This document shows, in pieces, positions 1 to 7,937 of a stretch of 24,660 nucleotides of DNA (its first letter is position 1; every line of letters starts with the position of its first letter). A model generated the notes under the pieces. The model searched no databases. It saw nothing but the letters and a program-made list of their open reading frames with translations, and had not been told where the DNA came from. The stretch covers positions 1 through 24,660 of IMG/VR virus record IMGVR_UViG_3300042516_000148; one strand, written 5' to 3'. Made by a program: the position numbers and the translations under genes. The stretch is from a virus.

Positions 1-72
1 CGGTGGTCGCCGTATCATTAGGTCGTTCGTTCGCACTCGCTTCCGCTAGCGTCAGCGCCGAATCGGCCTAAA

Positions 73-89
73 CCCTTGCGCCGCAAGGG
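73..89. repeat. Perfect inverted repeat, 8-bp arms
   Basis: CCCTTGCG is followed after a single C by CGCAAGGG. As RNA it would fold with a slightly larger loop. No T-tract follows on either side, so it does not read as an intrinsic terminator. Confidence 0.6.
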
Positions 90-100
90 GTCTCACGTGA

Positions 101-114
101 GTCTCAAATGAGAC
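101..114. repeat. Palindromic element GTCTCA-AA-TGAGAC
   Basis: Six-base arms are separated by AA. They overlap by one base the palindrome CTCACGTGAG at 92-101. The same arms with no spacer recur at 22535-22546. A protein-binding site is possible, but nothing in the window identifies the protein. Confidence 0.55.
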
Positions 115-176
115 GGCCTAAGACAGTTTAGGGCGGTTTAGCGGGAGTTAAGTTAACGCTAGATCGATTCAACTTT

Positions 177-710
177 GTGCTGGTCACGTTCGCTGAGTTT
201 GCAGCGATCAGAGGGTGCAGCAAGGGTGCTGTTACTCATGCGACGAAAAGCAGGATCGCTGACGCCGTTGTCGTGAAGGATGGCAAGCGTTGGCTGGATC
301 GTGATCTGGCGCTTGAACTGTGGAACAAAAACACGGTTGCCAATGCGCAGAGCAAGGTGAGCCGGCCGGATCCGGTGGAGGAGCCGGTCAGGGATGCGGA
401 TGAGTTGCGGCGTCGGGTGAATGGATTGCCGGATGATGCGATCCCGGATCTGAATGAGAGCAGGGCGAGGCGTGAGCACTATCAGGCGGAGCTGGCAAAG
501 CTGCAGGTGACGCAGCAACGGGGTGAGCTGGTGCCGGCAGAGGAGGTGAAGAAAGAGGCGTTTAAGGTTGGCCGCGGCGTGCGGGAAGCATTGGCGAATT
601 TGGCGGATCGGCTTAGCCATCAGCTGGCTGGTGAGACGGATCCAACGGTGATTCACCAGGTGCTGACGCAGGAGCACCGCAGTGCGCTGGTGGAGCTGTG
701 TGATGGCTAA
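177..710 (+). CDS. Terminase small subunit, lambda Nu1-like
   Basis: This is the DNA-recognition subunit of the packaging terminase, which binds phage DNA and recruits the large subunit. The 177-residue protein starts with a short winged-helix-like region (VTFAEFAAIRGCSKGAVTHA, residues 3-22, then a DGKRWLDRD wing-like stretch near 36-44). It continues as a charged helical region with the segment ARREHYQAELAKLQVTQQRG around residues 99-118, the usual Nu1/TerS layout. The start is GTG at 177: the frame upstream has no ATG, and no good Shine-Dalgarno site precedes it, so the N-terminus is uncertain. The stop overlaps the large terminase ATG by 8 bases. The assignment rests on both sequence pattern and position. 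Confidence 0.85.
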   Translation: MLVTFAEFAAIRGCSKGAVTHATKSRIADAVVVKDGKRWLDRDLALELWNKNTVANAQSKVSRPDPVEEPVRDADELRRRVNGLPDDAIPDLNESRARREHYQAELAKLQVTQQRGELVPAEEVKKEAFKVGRGVREALANLADRLSHQLAGETDPTVIHQVLTQEHRSALVELCDG

Positions 711-2562
711 CGCATGGCGCGATGGGTTTATGGATGGGCTGCGGCCTGAGCAGCCGCTAACGGTCAGCGAGTGGGCGGATCGTTATCGCAGGCTGAGCAG
801 TAAGGCGAGTGCGGAGCCGGGGCCATGGCGCACTGATCGGACGCCTTACCTGCGTGAGCCGATGGACTGCCTGAGCAGCGAAAGCACGGTGCAGCGAGTG
901 GTGATGATGTTTGCGGCGCAGACGGGCAAGACTGAGGCCGGCAGTAACTGGCTTGGCTACGTGATCGACCATGCGCCGGGGCCGATGCTGTGCGTCCAGC
1001 CGACTGTGGAGATGGCGAAGCGGCTGAGCAAGCAGCGGCTTGAGAGCATGATCACGGAGACACCGTGCTTGGCAGAGAAGATTGCACCGGCGCGGGCGCG
1101 GGATAGCGGCAACACGATGTTCAGCAAGGAGTATTCAGGCGGAATCATGTTGCTCACCGGGGCGAACTCCGCCACCGGCTTGCGATCAGCGCCATGCCGT
1201 TATCTGTTCTGCGATGAGGTGGATGGATTCCCGAGTGATGTGGACGGGGAGGGCGACCCGGTGGCGCTGGCGGAGCGACGGACGACGACGTTTGCGCGGC
1301 GGAAGATCTTGCTTACCAGCACACCGACCGTGAAGGATTTCAGCCGGATCGAGGCGGAGTATCTGCGCAGCGATCAGCGGCGGTTCTATGTGCCGTGCCC
1401 GAGCTGTGGCGCTATGGAGTGGTTGAAGTGGGGCCAGTTGAAGTGGGATGACGGACGGCCGGAGACTGCGCAATATCAGTGCGAGCACTGCACCGAGCGA
1501 TTCGAGGAGCTGCACAAGCCGGCGATGCTGCGCCGTGGTGAGTGGCGTGCGACAGCACCGGCTGGGAATGGCAGGACTGCTGGGTTTCAGCTGAGCGGTC
1601 TGTATAGCCCGCTGGGCTGGTGCAGCTGGGAACAGCTCGTGGAGGACTTCCTGCGGGCCAAGGGTGATGCGCCGGCGTTGAAGGCGTTTGTGAATACGCG
1701 GCTGGCTGAGACATGGGAGGAGGACTATGCGGCAAAGATCAGCGCCGATGGATTGATGGAGAGGCGGCTGGATTACAGAAGCGGGCTCTGCCCTGCTGGC
1801 GTGGTGCTGCTCACTGCTGGCGTCGACGTGCAGGACAACCGGCTAGCGGTAAGTGTGTGGGGATGGGGCGAGGGCGAGACGGGCTGGCTGGTGTGGCACC
1901 AGGAGCTGATGGGTGACCCGACGATGATCGAGGTCTGGGGGCAGCTCGATCAGGTGCTGGCGACTGAATGGGACACGGAGAGCGGCAAGAAATTGAAGGT
2001 GGCGCAGATGGCGGTGGACTCTGGTGGCCATTGCACGCATGAGGTGTACCGGTATGTACGCGACCGGGTGGGACAGGGCGTGATTGCGATCAAGGGCAGC
2101 AGCCGGCGCAACAGCGCTGCAGTTGGCAAGGGCAGCAAGGTGGATGTGAACTGGCGCGGCAGGGTGATCAAGCGCGGCGTGACGTTGTATCAGCTGGGCA
2201 CCGACACGATCAAGACCACGTTGTTCGGCCGGCTGCGCCACAACCAAGCGACGGGCGGGCTGCACTTCGGCATGGCTGCGGATGAGGATTACTTCAAGCA
2301 GGTGACCAGTGAACGACAGGCGTTGCGATATCACCGCGGCTTCCCGATTCGGGAGTGGGTGAAGAAAGCGGGGGATCGTAACGAAGCGTTGGATTGCTTG
2401 GTGTATGGCTACGCGGCGATGTTGCTTTATGGGCGGCGGATGAATCAGGCAACGATGTGGGAACAGCTGAGAGTTCAGTTAGAGGAGGGCAAGAAGGCAC
2501 CGCTAAGATCAAGGAAGAAAGCGGCGCCTGCCGCTCCGTCTGCGTTTGTCAGCAACTGGTAG
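703..2562 (+). CDS. Terminase large subunit, GpA family
   Basis: This is the packaging motor ATPase and nuclease that cuts concatemers and pumps DNA into the prohead. Numbered from the ATG at 703 (619 residues), an atypical Walker A AAQTGKTE is at about 71-78 and a Walker B YLFCDEVD at about 167-174. A zinc-finger-like pair CPSC...CEHC lies at about 232-235 and 260-263. The nuclease domain begins at AGVDVQDNRLAV near 372-383, with DSGGH and a late ALDCLVYGYAA motif. The frame is open to a GTG at 682, but ATG 703 is preferred: GGTGGAG lies 7 bases before it and it overlaps the small-subunit stop. The length and motif order match the lambda gpA group (Terminase_GpA). Confidence 0.95.
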   Translation: MANAWRDGFMDGLRPEQPLTVSEWADRYRRLSSKASAEPGPWRTDRTPYLREPMDCLSSESTVQRVVMMFAAQTGKTEAGSNWLGYVIDHAPGPMLCVQPTVEMAKRLSKQRLESMITETPCLAEKIAPARARDSGNTMFSKEYSGGIMLLTGANSATGLRSAPCRYLFCDEVDGFPSDVDGEGDPVALAERRTTTFARRKILLTSTPTVKDFSRIEAEYLRSDQRRFYVPCPSCGAMEWLKWGQLKWDDGRPETAQYQCEHCTERFEELHKPAMLRRGEWRATAPAGNGRTAGFQLSGLYSPLGWCSWEQLVEDFLRAKGDAPALKAFVNTRLAETWEEDYAAKISADGLMERRLDYRSGLCPAGVVLLTAGVDVQDNRLAVSVWGWGEGETGWLVWHQELMGDPTMIEVWGQLDQVLATEWDTESGKKLKVAQMAVDSGGHCTHEVYRYVRDRVGQGVIAIKGSSRRNSAAVGKGSKVDVNWRGRVIKRGVTLYQLGTDTIKTTLFGRLRHNQATGGLHFGMAADEDYFKQVTSERQALRYHRGFPIREWVKKAGDRNEALDCLVYGYAAMLLYGRRMNQATMWEQLRVQLEEGKKAPLRSRKKAAPAAPSAFVSNW

Positions 2563-2565
2563 GCC

Positions 2566-3132
2566 GTGAACATCCCCAGCACAATCCAGGCCGGCGACAC
2601 GATCCAGTGGCGAGACGTTGAGGGTGCGGACAATCTGGGCAATGTGGTCAGCAGTGCGGACTATTCGCTGACGTATTGGCTGCGCACTAATACAGCGAGC
2701 GAAGGCAGCAGCGTTACTGGCACTGCTTACGGGACTGGCTGGGAATTCACGATCAGTGCAGCAACCAGCGGCGCGTTTGATGCAGGCACCTGGTATTGGC
2801 AGGCGATTGCCAGCAAGGCTGGATCTGTAATCACGCTGGGCGCTGGCCAGCTGACGGTTGAGCGGGCACTGAGCTATGCCGGCACACCGGGTGCGTTTGA
2901 TGGTCGGTCGCAAGCGCAGATCGATCTTGATGCTGTGCAGGCTGCGATCCGCACGATCATCAGCGGCGGCGCTAAGCAGTACACAATCGGCAGCCGCAGC
3001 TTTACGAAGCTGGATCTGGGTGAGCTGATGGAGCGTGAATCTAAGCTGAAGGCTGAGATCAAACGAGAGCAGATGGCGGAGCTGATCGCCAATGGTCTTG
3101 GCAATCCGCACAATCTGTTCGTGAGGTTCTGA
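2566..3132 (+). CDS. gpW-like head-completion protein with extra N-terminal domain
   Basis: This 188-residue protein sits between large terminase and portal, exactly where lambda has W. Its last 70 or so residues (AIRTIISGGAKQYTIGSRSF, then a KLDLGELMERESKLKAEIK helix and a GNPHNLFVRF end) follow the gpW pattern: helix, short beta hairpin carrying G.K.YTIG.RS, second helix, then an aromatic tail. gpW plugs the portal after packaging and prepares the tail attachment site. Lambda gpW has only about 68 residues. Here about 110 extra residues precede it, beta-rich and Thr/Ser-rich with GDTIQW and GTWYWQAIA, like a small immunoglobulin-like or carbohydrate-binding fold. The start is GTG 2566, three bases after the terminase stop, and the stop overlaps the portal start (TGATG). 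The gpW part is fairly secure; the N-terminal role is unknown. Confidence 0.7.
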   Translation: MNIPSTIQAGDTIQWRDVEGADNLGNVVSSADYSLTYWLRTNTASEGSSVTGTAYGTGWEFTISAATSGAFDAGTWYWQAIASKAGSVITLGAGQLTVERALSYAGTPGAFDGRSQAQIDLDAVQAAIRTIISGGAKQYTIGSRSFTKLDLGELMERESKLKAEIKREQMAELIANGLGNPHNLFVRF

Positions 3133-4712
3133 TGGGATTGCGCACGCGGCTATTCAGGGCGATGGGATTCGAGCCGGTGCGGCCGCGTGCTCGGGCGTAT
3201 CAGGGTGCTCGTGTCAGCAGGCTGACCGCTGACTGGGTGACCAGCGGCACCAGTGCTGATAGCGAAATTAAGAGCAGTTTCAAGGCGCTGCGCAACAGGG
3301 CGCGGCAGCTGTGCAGGGATAACGACTATGCGCGGCAAGCGTTACGGGCAATCCAGAACAACGTGATCGGCCACGGTATCCGCCATCAGGGGCAGGTGCG
3401 GATGCTGCGTGGCGGCCGGCTGGATGAAGCCATTAACGGCCAGATCCATGAGCAATGGGAGAAGTGGATGCACAAGAGCCGCTGCGATGTAAGCGGCATC
3501 CTTGGCTTCCACGATATTGAGCGCCTGCTGGTGCGCAGCTTGGCCGAGAGCGGCGAGGTCTTCGTGCGGATGATCCGGCGACCGTTTGGTGACAGCAAAG
3601 TGCCATTCGCGTTGCAGGTGCTGGAGGCGGATTACCTGATCGATGACGACGTGCCGCAAGCCAAGGAAGGCAACACGGTGCGGATGGGCATCGAGGTGGA
3701 TGGCTATCTGCGGCCGCAGGCTTATCACTTCTACGCGAACCACCCTGGCGATACTTATGCCGGCAACCCGCGCACCAATGGCCGCCGCGTGCGTGTTCCT
3801 GCTGATGAGGTGATCCATCTGTTCCTGCCGGAGCGGCCAGGACAGACCCGTGGTGTGACGTGGTTCGCGTCGGCGTTGATGCGGCTGCACATGCTGCAGG
3901 GCTACGAGGAGGCGGAAGTGGTGCGTGCTCGGGCCAGCTCGGCGCTGATGGGCTTCATCCAGTCGCCAGAGGGCGAGCTGGTGGGAGACGAGATCTATGA
4001 GGGTGAGCGCGTCAGCGAGTTTCAGCCTGGTGTGTTCAAGTATCTGGCGCCTGGTGAGAGCGTCACGGTGCCGGACCTGAATGCACCTGACGGCCAGCTG
4101 GAGCCGTTTACGCGTTCGATGCTGCGTGCTGTGGCGGCTGGCGTCGGCGTCAGCTTCGAGAGCATCAGCAAGAACTTCTCAGAGAGCAACTACAGCAGCA
4201 GCCGCCTGAGCCTGCTGGAAGAGCGGGACACCTATCGCGTGCTGCAGCGGTACATGGTGGAGAACTTCCACCAGCAGGTATTTGAGGCGTGGCTTGATAT
4301 GGCTGTGTTGAGCGGTGCGCTCAGCCTGCCTGGTTATGAGACAAACCCGGATCGGTATCGCGCCAGCCGGTGGGTGCCGCGCAGTTGGGAATGGGTGGAC
4401 CCGCAGCGTGAGGTCGATGCTTACAAGACCGCCGTGCGCTGTGGCTTCAAGACGCTGGGCCAAGTGATCGCTGAACAGGGCGGCGACCTTGAGGATGTGC
4501 TGGTGGCACGTCAGGCAGAACTGGCGATGCTGGATGAGATGGATATCGTTGTTGACACCGATCCAAGCGAGGTCAACAGCGGCGGCGGCGTACAGCCCCC
4601 GGTCGGGATGGGCGCGACGCCTGCGTTTGATGAGACCAATGCCCCAGTGGAGGAAGAGGAGTACGAAGAGGAGTCGGTCCTAGAGGATCCCACTGAGGCG
4701 TTTGAGGATTGA
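3132..4712 (+). CDS. Portal protein, lambda gpB type
   Basis: This forms the dodecameric ring at the unique capsid vertex through which DNA passes and to which terminase and tail bind. The 526 residues match the usual length of the lambda family (Phage_portal_2). The N-terminal signature RNRARQLCRDNDYARQALRA followed by IQNNVIGHGI (about residues 51-80) is typical. Conserved blocks RALAESGEVFVRM-like, VLEADYLIDDD and VIHLFLPERPGQTRGVTWFA are also present. The C-terminus ends in a very acidic tail (EEEEYEEES). The ATG shares bases with the preceding stop and the next gene starts on its own stop, so translation is coupled through terminase, gpW-like, portal and capsid genes. Confidence 0.95.
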   Translation: MGLRTRLFRAMGFEPVRPRARAYQGARVSRLTADWVTSGTSADSEIKSSFKALRNRARQLCRDNDYARQALRAIQNNVIGHGIRHQGQVRMLRGGRLDEAINGQIHEQWEKWMHKSRCDVSGILGFHDIERLLVRSLAESGEVFVRMIRRPFGDSKVPFALQVLEADYLIDDDVPQAKEGNTVRMGIEVDGYLRPQAYHFYANHPGDTYAGNPRTNGRRVRVPADEVIHLFLPERPGQTRGVTWFASALMRLHMLQGYEEAEVVRARASSALMGFIQSPEGELVGDEIYEGERVSEFQPGVFKYLAPGESVTVPDLNAPDGQLEPFTRSMLRAVAAGVGVSFESISKNFSESNYSSSRLSLLEERDTYRVLQRYMVENFHQQVFEAWLDMAVLSGALSLPGYETNPDRYRASRWVPRSWEWVDPQREVDAYKTAVRCGFKTLGQVIAEQGGDLEDVLVARQAELAMLDEMDIVVDTDPSEVNSGGGVQPPVGMGATPAFDETNAPVEEEEYEEESVLEDPTEAFED

Positions 4713-7342
4713 TGGCAACCGTTGGAGGCGAGCAGATTGATCTGATGCCAACCGATGGCATGAGGGAAGAGGCGCAGCGATATCGAGATTGGAAAGCAGA
4801 CGGCGAGGCGGGTGGCACTGATGTTGCGGCACGGCGTGCATCCCAGATCCTGAGCGGCGATGAGTTGACCGCCGACACTGTGATCACAATGGCGGCATGG
4901 TTCGCACGCCATGAGGTCGACAAGCAAGGCGAGGGATTCAGCCCCGGAGAGGATGGCTATCCATCAGCTGGCCGTGTTGCATGGGCGGCATGGGGTGGCG
5001 ACCCTGGGCAGAGTTGGGCTACAGCGAAGGCGGATAGAATCAAGGCATTGCAGGATAGAAAGATGGAAGAGGCGCGGCCTTATCCCAATGAACATGCTGC
5101 ACGGATGACAGATCCGGCGCAGTATGACGAACTGCGGAGAGAGAACAACGCTGGCGGTGAAGGCGTTGATTTCATCTATGGCATTAAGGAAGGCGAAAGC
5201 GAGATCCAAGCAGTCCGGTTCGATGCTCAACAGTTCAGCGTTGAAGAGGCGCGGCAGTGGTTAGCCGATAACGAGATGGATCCGATCATGTTTGAAGAGG
5301 CGACAGGTGAACAGCGCGTGCTGCGTGCTGAACCTGACGAGCTGACTGAGGGTGACTTTGTGCAGTGGGATTCGAGCGGCGGCACTGCCCGCGGCCGGAT
5401 CGAGCACGTGATGCGCGAGGGCACGCTCGGCGTTCCTGAAACTGAGTTCAGTATTGAGGCAACGCCAGAAGATCCCGCTGCATTGATCCGCATCTATGCA
5501 GAAGGCGAGGATGGCTGGGCCGCAACTGAAACCTTGGTGGGTCATAAATTTTCAACGCTCAGCAAGATCGCTGAGCTGCGTGCCATGCCCGGCATTGGCC
5601 GCCATCAGCGGGCTGAGATCACAACCTTTGATGAGGTTGAGGATCGCACCTATGAGTTTCCGTTTAGCTCTGAGTTTCCTGTTGCTCGTTACTTCGGCAA
5701 CGAGATTCTCAGCCATGAAGCAACGGCTGCCGATCTCGGCCGCTTGAACGATGGCGCACCGCTGCTGTTCAACCACAACCCTGATCGCGTGATCGGGGTG
5801 GTCGAGCGTGCATACATCGATAGCAAGCGCCGTCGTGGCTATGCACGTGTGCGGTTCAGCCGCAATCCATTCGCTCAGGAAATCCTGAACGATGTGAAGG
5901 ATGGCGTTTTGCGGAATGTCTCCTTTGGCTACTCCATCGACAAAATGGAGGAGCGCGGCAGTGGCGACTTTGTTGCTACTGCCTGGTCTCCTTATGAGGT
6001 TTCGGTTGTATCGGTGCCGGCTGACCCCGGCGTTGGTATCGGCCGATCCCTTGAGGCCGAGCAAGCTGCCTCGGCAGCACCTACACCTGATCCCATTCCT
6101 GCAATGGAAAACTCCACCACCGATCTGGCCGTGGTGCGGGCCGAAGCCGCTGAGGCTGAGCGCTCCCGCATCGCTGGCATTTCTGCACTGTGCGACAAGC
6201 ACAACATGGCCGACCTTGGCCGCCAGCTGATCGAATCTGGTCGTTCTATCGACGAGGCTCGCGCTGCTGTGCTCGATAAACTCGACATCAAACAGGAGCC
6301 TGTGAACATGAGCGCCGCTGAAATCGGCCTGACTGAGAAGGAAAGCCGCAGCTTCTCCTTCCTGCGTGCCATCAACTATCTCGCCAACCCGACTGACCGC
6401 GCTGCACGTGAGGCTGCCGCGTTCGAGATCGAGGCGTCTGAGGCTGCAGCTTCCAAGCTTGGCCGCCAGTCCCGCGGTATCACCATCCCTCAGGATGTGC
6501 TGCGCCGCGATCTGAACGTCGGCGCTGCTACTGCTGGCGGCAACTTGGTTGCCACCGATCTGGACGCTGGCAGCTTCATCGATCTGCTGCGTAACGCATC
6601 CGCACTGGATCAGGCTGGCGCGACCGTGCTCACCGGCCTCACCGGCAACGTGGCAATCCCCCGTCAGTCCGGCGCTGCTACCGCCTACTGGGTGGCTGAG
6701 TCTGGTGCCCCCACCGAGTCTCAGCAGACCGTGGATCAGGTGAGCCTGACTCCTAAGACTGTGGCCGCTTACACCGACTACAGCCGTCGCCTGATGATCC
6801 AGTCGTCTATCGACGTGGAGAACATGGTGCGCTCCGATCTGGCCAGCGTGCTTGCTCTCAAGATCGACCTGGCCGGTCTCTACGGCACCGGTTCCAGCGG
6901 CGAGCCCCTTGGCCTGAAGCTGACCACCGGCATCGGCACCGAGAACTTCGCTGCTGACGCACCTACCTTCGCTGAGGTGGTGGCACTGGAGAGCGACGTG
7001 GCAACTGCCAACGCTCTGCTGGGCAGCCCCGTTTACCTGATGAACGCTGCAATGCGTGGTTACCTGAAGACCACCAGCAAGGACACCGGTTCCGGCATGT
7101 TCATCATGGAAGGTGGTGAAGTGAACGGCTACACCGGCGTTCTCTCCAATCAGGTGGCAGCTGGCGATCTGTGGTTTGGCAACTTTGCCGACCTGATCAT
7201 CGGTTACTTCTCCGGCCTGGACATCATGGTCGACCCCTACACCAACAGCACCAGCGGCACCGTTCGCGTGGTTGCGATGCAGGATGTGGACATCGCTGTT
7301 CGCCATCCTGAATCGTTCAGCCGCGGCAACAACAACCTCTGA
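4712..7342 (+). CDS. Prohead protease-scaffold-major capsid fusion polyprotein
   Basis: This 876-residue protein combines several head-assembly functions. Residues 1-120 carry a domain ending in RVAWAAWGGDPGQSWA. Residues about 122-200 hold a PYPNEHAARM module seen in other phage head-protease proteins. Residues about 210-285 (EGDFVQWDSSGGTARGRIEH) look like a small Tudor/HVA barrel. A caudoviral prohead serine protease follows from about 292, with likely catalytic His355 (LFNHNPDRV) and Ser404 (NVSFGYS) and a YEVSVVSVPADP block near 428-439. Residues 465-532 are a charged helical scaffold or delta segment. Residues 533-876 are an HK97-fold major capsid protein (NVAIPRQSG, AYWVAESGAP, VRHPESFSRG). 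ATG 4712 overlaps the portal stop; a TTG at 4709 is less likely. The capsid part uses strongly C-ending codons. An internal start at 6308 is described separately. Confidence 0.85.
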   Translation: MATVGGEQIDLMPTDGMREEAQRYRDWKADGEAGGTDVAARRASQILSGDELTADTVITMAAWFARHEVDKQGEGFSPGEDGYPSAGRVAWAAWGGDPGQSWATAKADRIKALQDRKMEEARPYPNEHAARMTDPAQYDELRRENNAGGEGVDFIYGIKEGESEIQAVRFDAQQFSVEEARQWLADNEMDPIMFEEATGEQRVLRAEPDELTEGDFVQWDSSGGTARGRIEHVMREGTLGVPETEFSIEATPEDPAALIRIYAEGEDGWAATETLVGHKFSTLSKIAELRAMPGIGRHQRAEITTFDEVEDRTYEFPFSSEFPVARYFGNEILSHEATAADLGRLNDGAPLLFNHNPDRVIGVVERAYIDSKRRRGYARVRFSRNPFAQEILNDVKDGVLRNVSFGYSIDKMEERGSGDFVATAWSPYEVSVVSVPADPGVGIGRSLEAEQAASAAPTPDPIPAMENSTTDLAVVRAEAAEAERSRIAGISALCDKHNMADLGRQLIESGRSIDEARAAVLDKLDIKQEPVNMSAAEIGLTEKESRSFSFLRAINYLANPTDRAAREAAAFEIEASEAAASKLGRQSRGITIPQDVLRRDLNVGAATAGGNLVATDLDAGSFIDLLRNASALDQAGATVLTGLTGNVAIPRQSGAATAYWVAESGAPTESQQTVDQVSLTPKTVAAYTDYSRRLMIQSSIDVENMVRSDLASVLALKIDLAGLYGTGSSGEPLGLKLTTGIGTENFAADAPTFAEVVALESDVATANALLGSPVYLMNAAMRGYLKTTSKDTGSGMFIMEGGEVNGYTGVLSNQVAAGDLWFGNFADLIIGYFSGLDIMVDPYTNSTSGTVRVVAMQDVDIAVRHPESFSRGNNNL
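6294..6298 (+). promoter_or_regulatory. Internal Shine-Dalgarno site within the protease-capsid fusion
   Basis: AGGAG lies 9 bases before the in-frame ATG at 6308, exactly at the scaffold/shell boundary. An alternative in-frame ATG at 6104 (MENSTTD) has no such site. Confidence 0.55.
6308..7342 (+). CDS. Major capsid protein from a likely internal in-frame start
   Basis: Inside the fusion frame, ATG 6308 is preceded by AGGAG at 6294-6298 with 9 bases between, a better ribosome site than that of most genes in the window. Starting here gives a 344-residue protein beginning MSAAEIGLTEKESRSFSF and containing the whole HK97-fold shell domain without protease or scaffold. Capsids need hundreds of shell subunits but few protease copies, so a second start would solve the stoichiometry, much as lambda Nu3 starts inside C. 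The motif is visible; that it is used is inference. Alternatively shell subunits come only from proteolysis of the 876-residue precursor. Confidence 0.6.
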   Translation: MSAAEIGLTEKESRSFSFLRAINYLANPTDRAAREAAAFEIEASEAAASKLGRQSRGITIPQDVLRRDLNVGAATAGGNLVATDLDAGSFIDLLRNASALDQAGATVLTGLTGNVAIPRQSGAATAYWVAESGAPTESQQTVDQVSLTPKTVAAYTDYSRRLMIQSSIDVENMVRSDLASVLALKIDLAGLYGTGSSGEPLGLKLTTGIGTENFAADAPTFAEVVALESDVATANALLGSPVYLMNAAMRGYLKTTSKDTGSGMFIMEGGEVNGYTGVLSNQVAAGDLWFGNFADLIIGYFSGLDIMVDPYTNSTSGTVRVVAMQDVDIAVRHPESFSRGNNNL

Positions 7343-7344
7343 TC

Positions 7345-7551
7345 ATGTTGATCCGCGTCCTTAGGCAGACGATGCTGAGCGGACGTGTGGCAAACGTCGG
7401 GGAAGTCCTAGAGGCTTCCCCCTCTGACGCCAGGCTTCTGATCGGTATTGGCAAAGCTGTTGAAGCTGCTGCCGCACCTGTCAAGATTGAAGAGCCAGTA
7501 GAGGCTCCCACCCCAAAATCAGCGCCCAAGCGCAGGAGATCTACCCAATGA
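7345..7551 (+). CDS. Small post-capsid protein of unknown function
   Basis: The 68-residue protein has an N-terminal part MLIRVLRQTMLSGRVANVGE followed by a VLEASPSDARLLIGIGKAVE helix. The low-complexity C-terminus is rich in Pro, Ala and Lys and ends KRRRSTQ. Short proteins of this pattern (a VRFL/KTVLV-like strand, a 'G.V...GEV.E' turn, then 'A..LI..GKA') often follow the capsid gene in siphoviruses, and some have been annotated as head-tail or packaging accessory proteins. I cannot assign a role. It starts two bases after the capsid stop and overlaps the next gene by ATGA. Confidence 0.7.
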   Translation: MLIRVLRQTMLSGRVANVGEVLEASPSDARLLIGIGKAVEAAAAPVKIEEPVEAPTPKSAPKRRRSTQ

Positions 7552-7937
7552 CCATCCACAACCTCGGATCGAAAACCGATCTGCTTGAGCTGCACAACAA
7601 CGCAGTGGTCGCTTCCACTGGTGCCGGCACCCCCGCCTATGTCGACCTGATCGACTATGAGGGTGATGTGGCCTTTGTTATTGATGCTGCTGCTGCTGGT
7701 GCTGGCGTCACCCTGACTGCCAAGATCCAAGACAGCGCCACTACCACCTCTGGTGATTTCGCTGATGTGACCGGTGGCGGCTTCACTGCTGCTGCTGCTA
7801 ACACTGCCTTCCAGCAGAAGATCTACCTGAACAGCAACGACCTGAAGCGCTACGTTCGCGTGCTCTTCACCGTTACCGGTGGCACTGGCACCGGCGCTGT
7901 CTCGGTGGTGGCCCTCGGCTCTAAGAAGTACAGCTGA
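7548..7937 (+). CDS. Probable capsid decoration/stabilisation protein
   Basis: This 129-residue protein is mostly beta strands and Gly/Ala/Thr loops. It starts MTIHNLGSKTDLLEL, has a central VTLTAKIQDSATTTSGDFAD and a C-terminal DLKRYVRVLFTVTGGTGTG. The pattern 'strand, KIQ/KLQ-D-S, FADVTGG, KRYVRV' recurs in small proteins next to capsid genes, thought to decorate the shell or contribute to head stabilisation. No gpD-like trimer motif is seen, so the decoration role comes from position and fold style only. Codon use is as C-ending as the capsid part, which fits a protein made in large amounts. Start and stop overlap both neighbours. Confidence 0.6.
   Translation: MTIHNLGSKTDLLELHNNAVVASTGAGTPAYVDLIDYEGDVAFVIDAAAAGAGVTLTAKIQDSATTTSGDFADVTGGGFTAAAANTAFQQKIYLNSNDLKRYVRVLFTVTGGTGTGAVSVVALGSKKYS

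Larger units (their letters stand above)
1..176. other. Non-coding leader before the small terminase gene, with nested palindromes
   Basis: I see no credible gene here. The stretch contains a perfect inverted repeat (CCCTTGCG at 73-80 against CGCAAGGG at 82-89), a 10-bp palindrome CTCACGTGAG at 92-101, the near-palindrome GTCTCAAATGAGAC at 101-114, and CCTAA/TTAGG arms at 117-121 and 128-132. In lambda-like phages the cos site and the small-terminase binding sites lie just before the small terminase gene, so this is a reasonable place for a packaging site. It could equally hold the late promoter or operators. No conventional -35/-10 pair stood out. Confidence 0.5.

Noticed and set aside
5552-7306. 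Antisense open frame of 584 codons opposite the protease-capsid gene
   Set aside because: It is a mirror of strongly biased codons in the sense gene; its protein shows no domain logic and there is no ribosome site or conserved motif.
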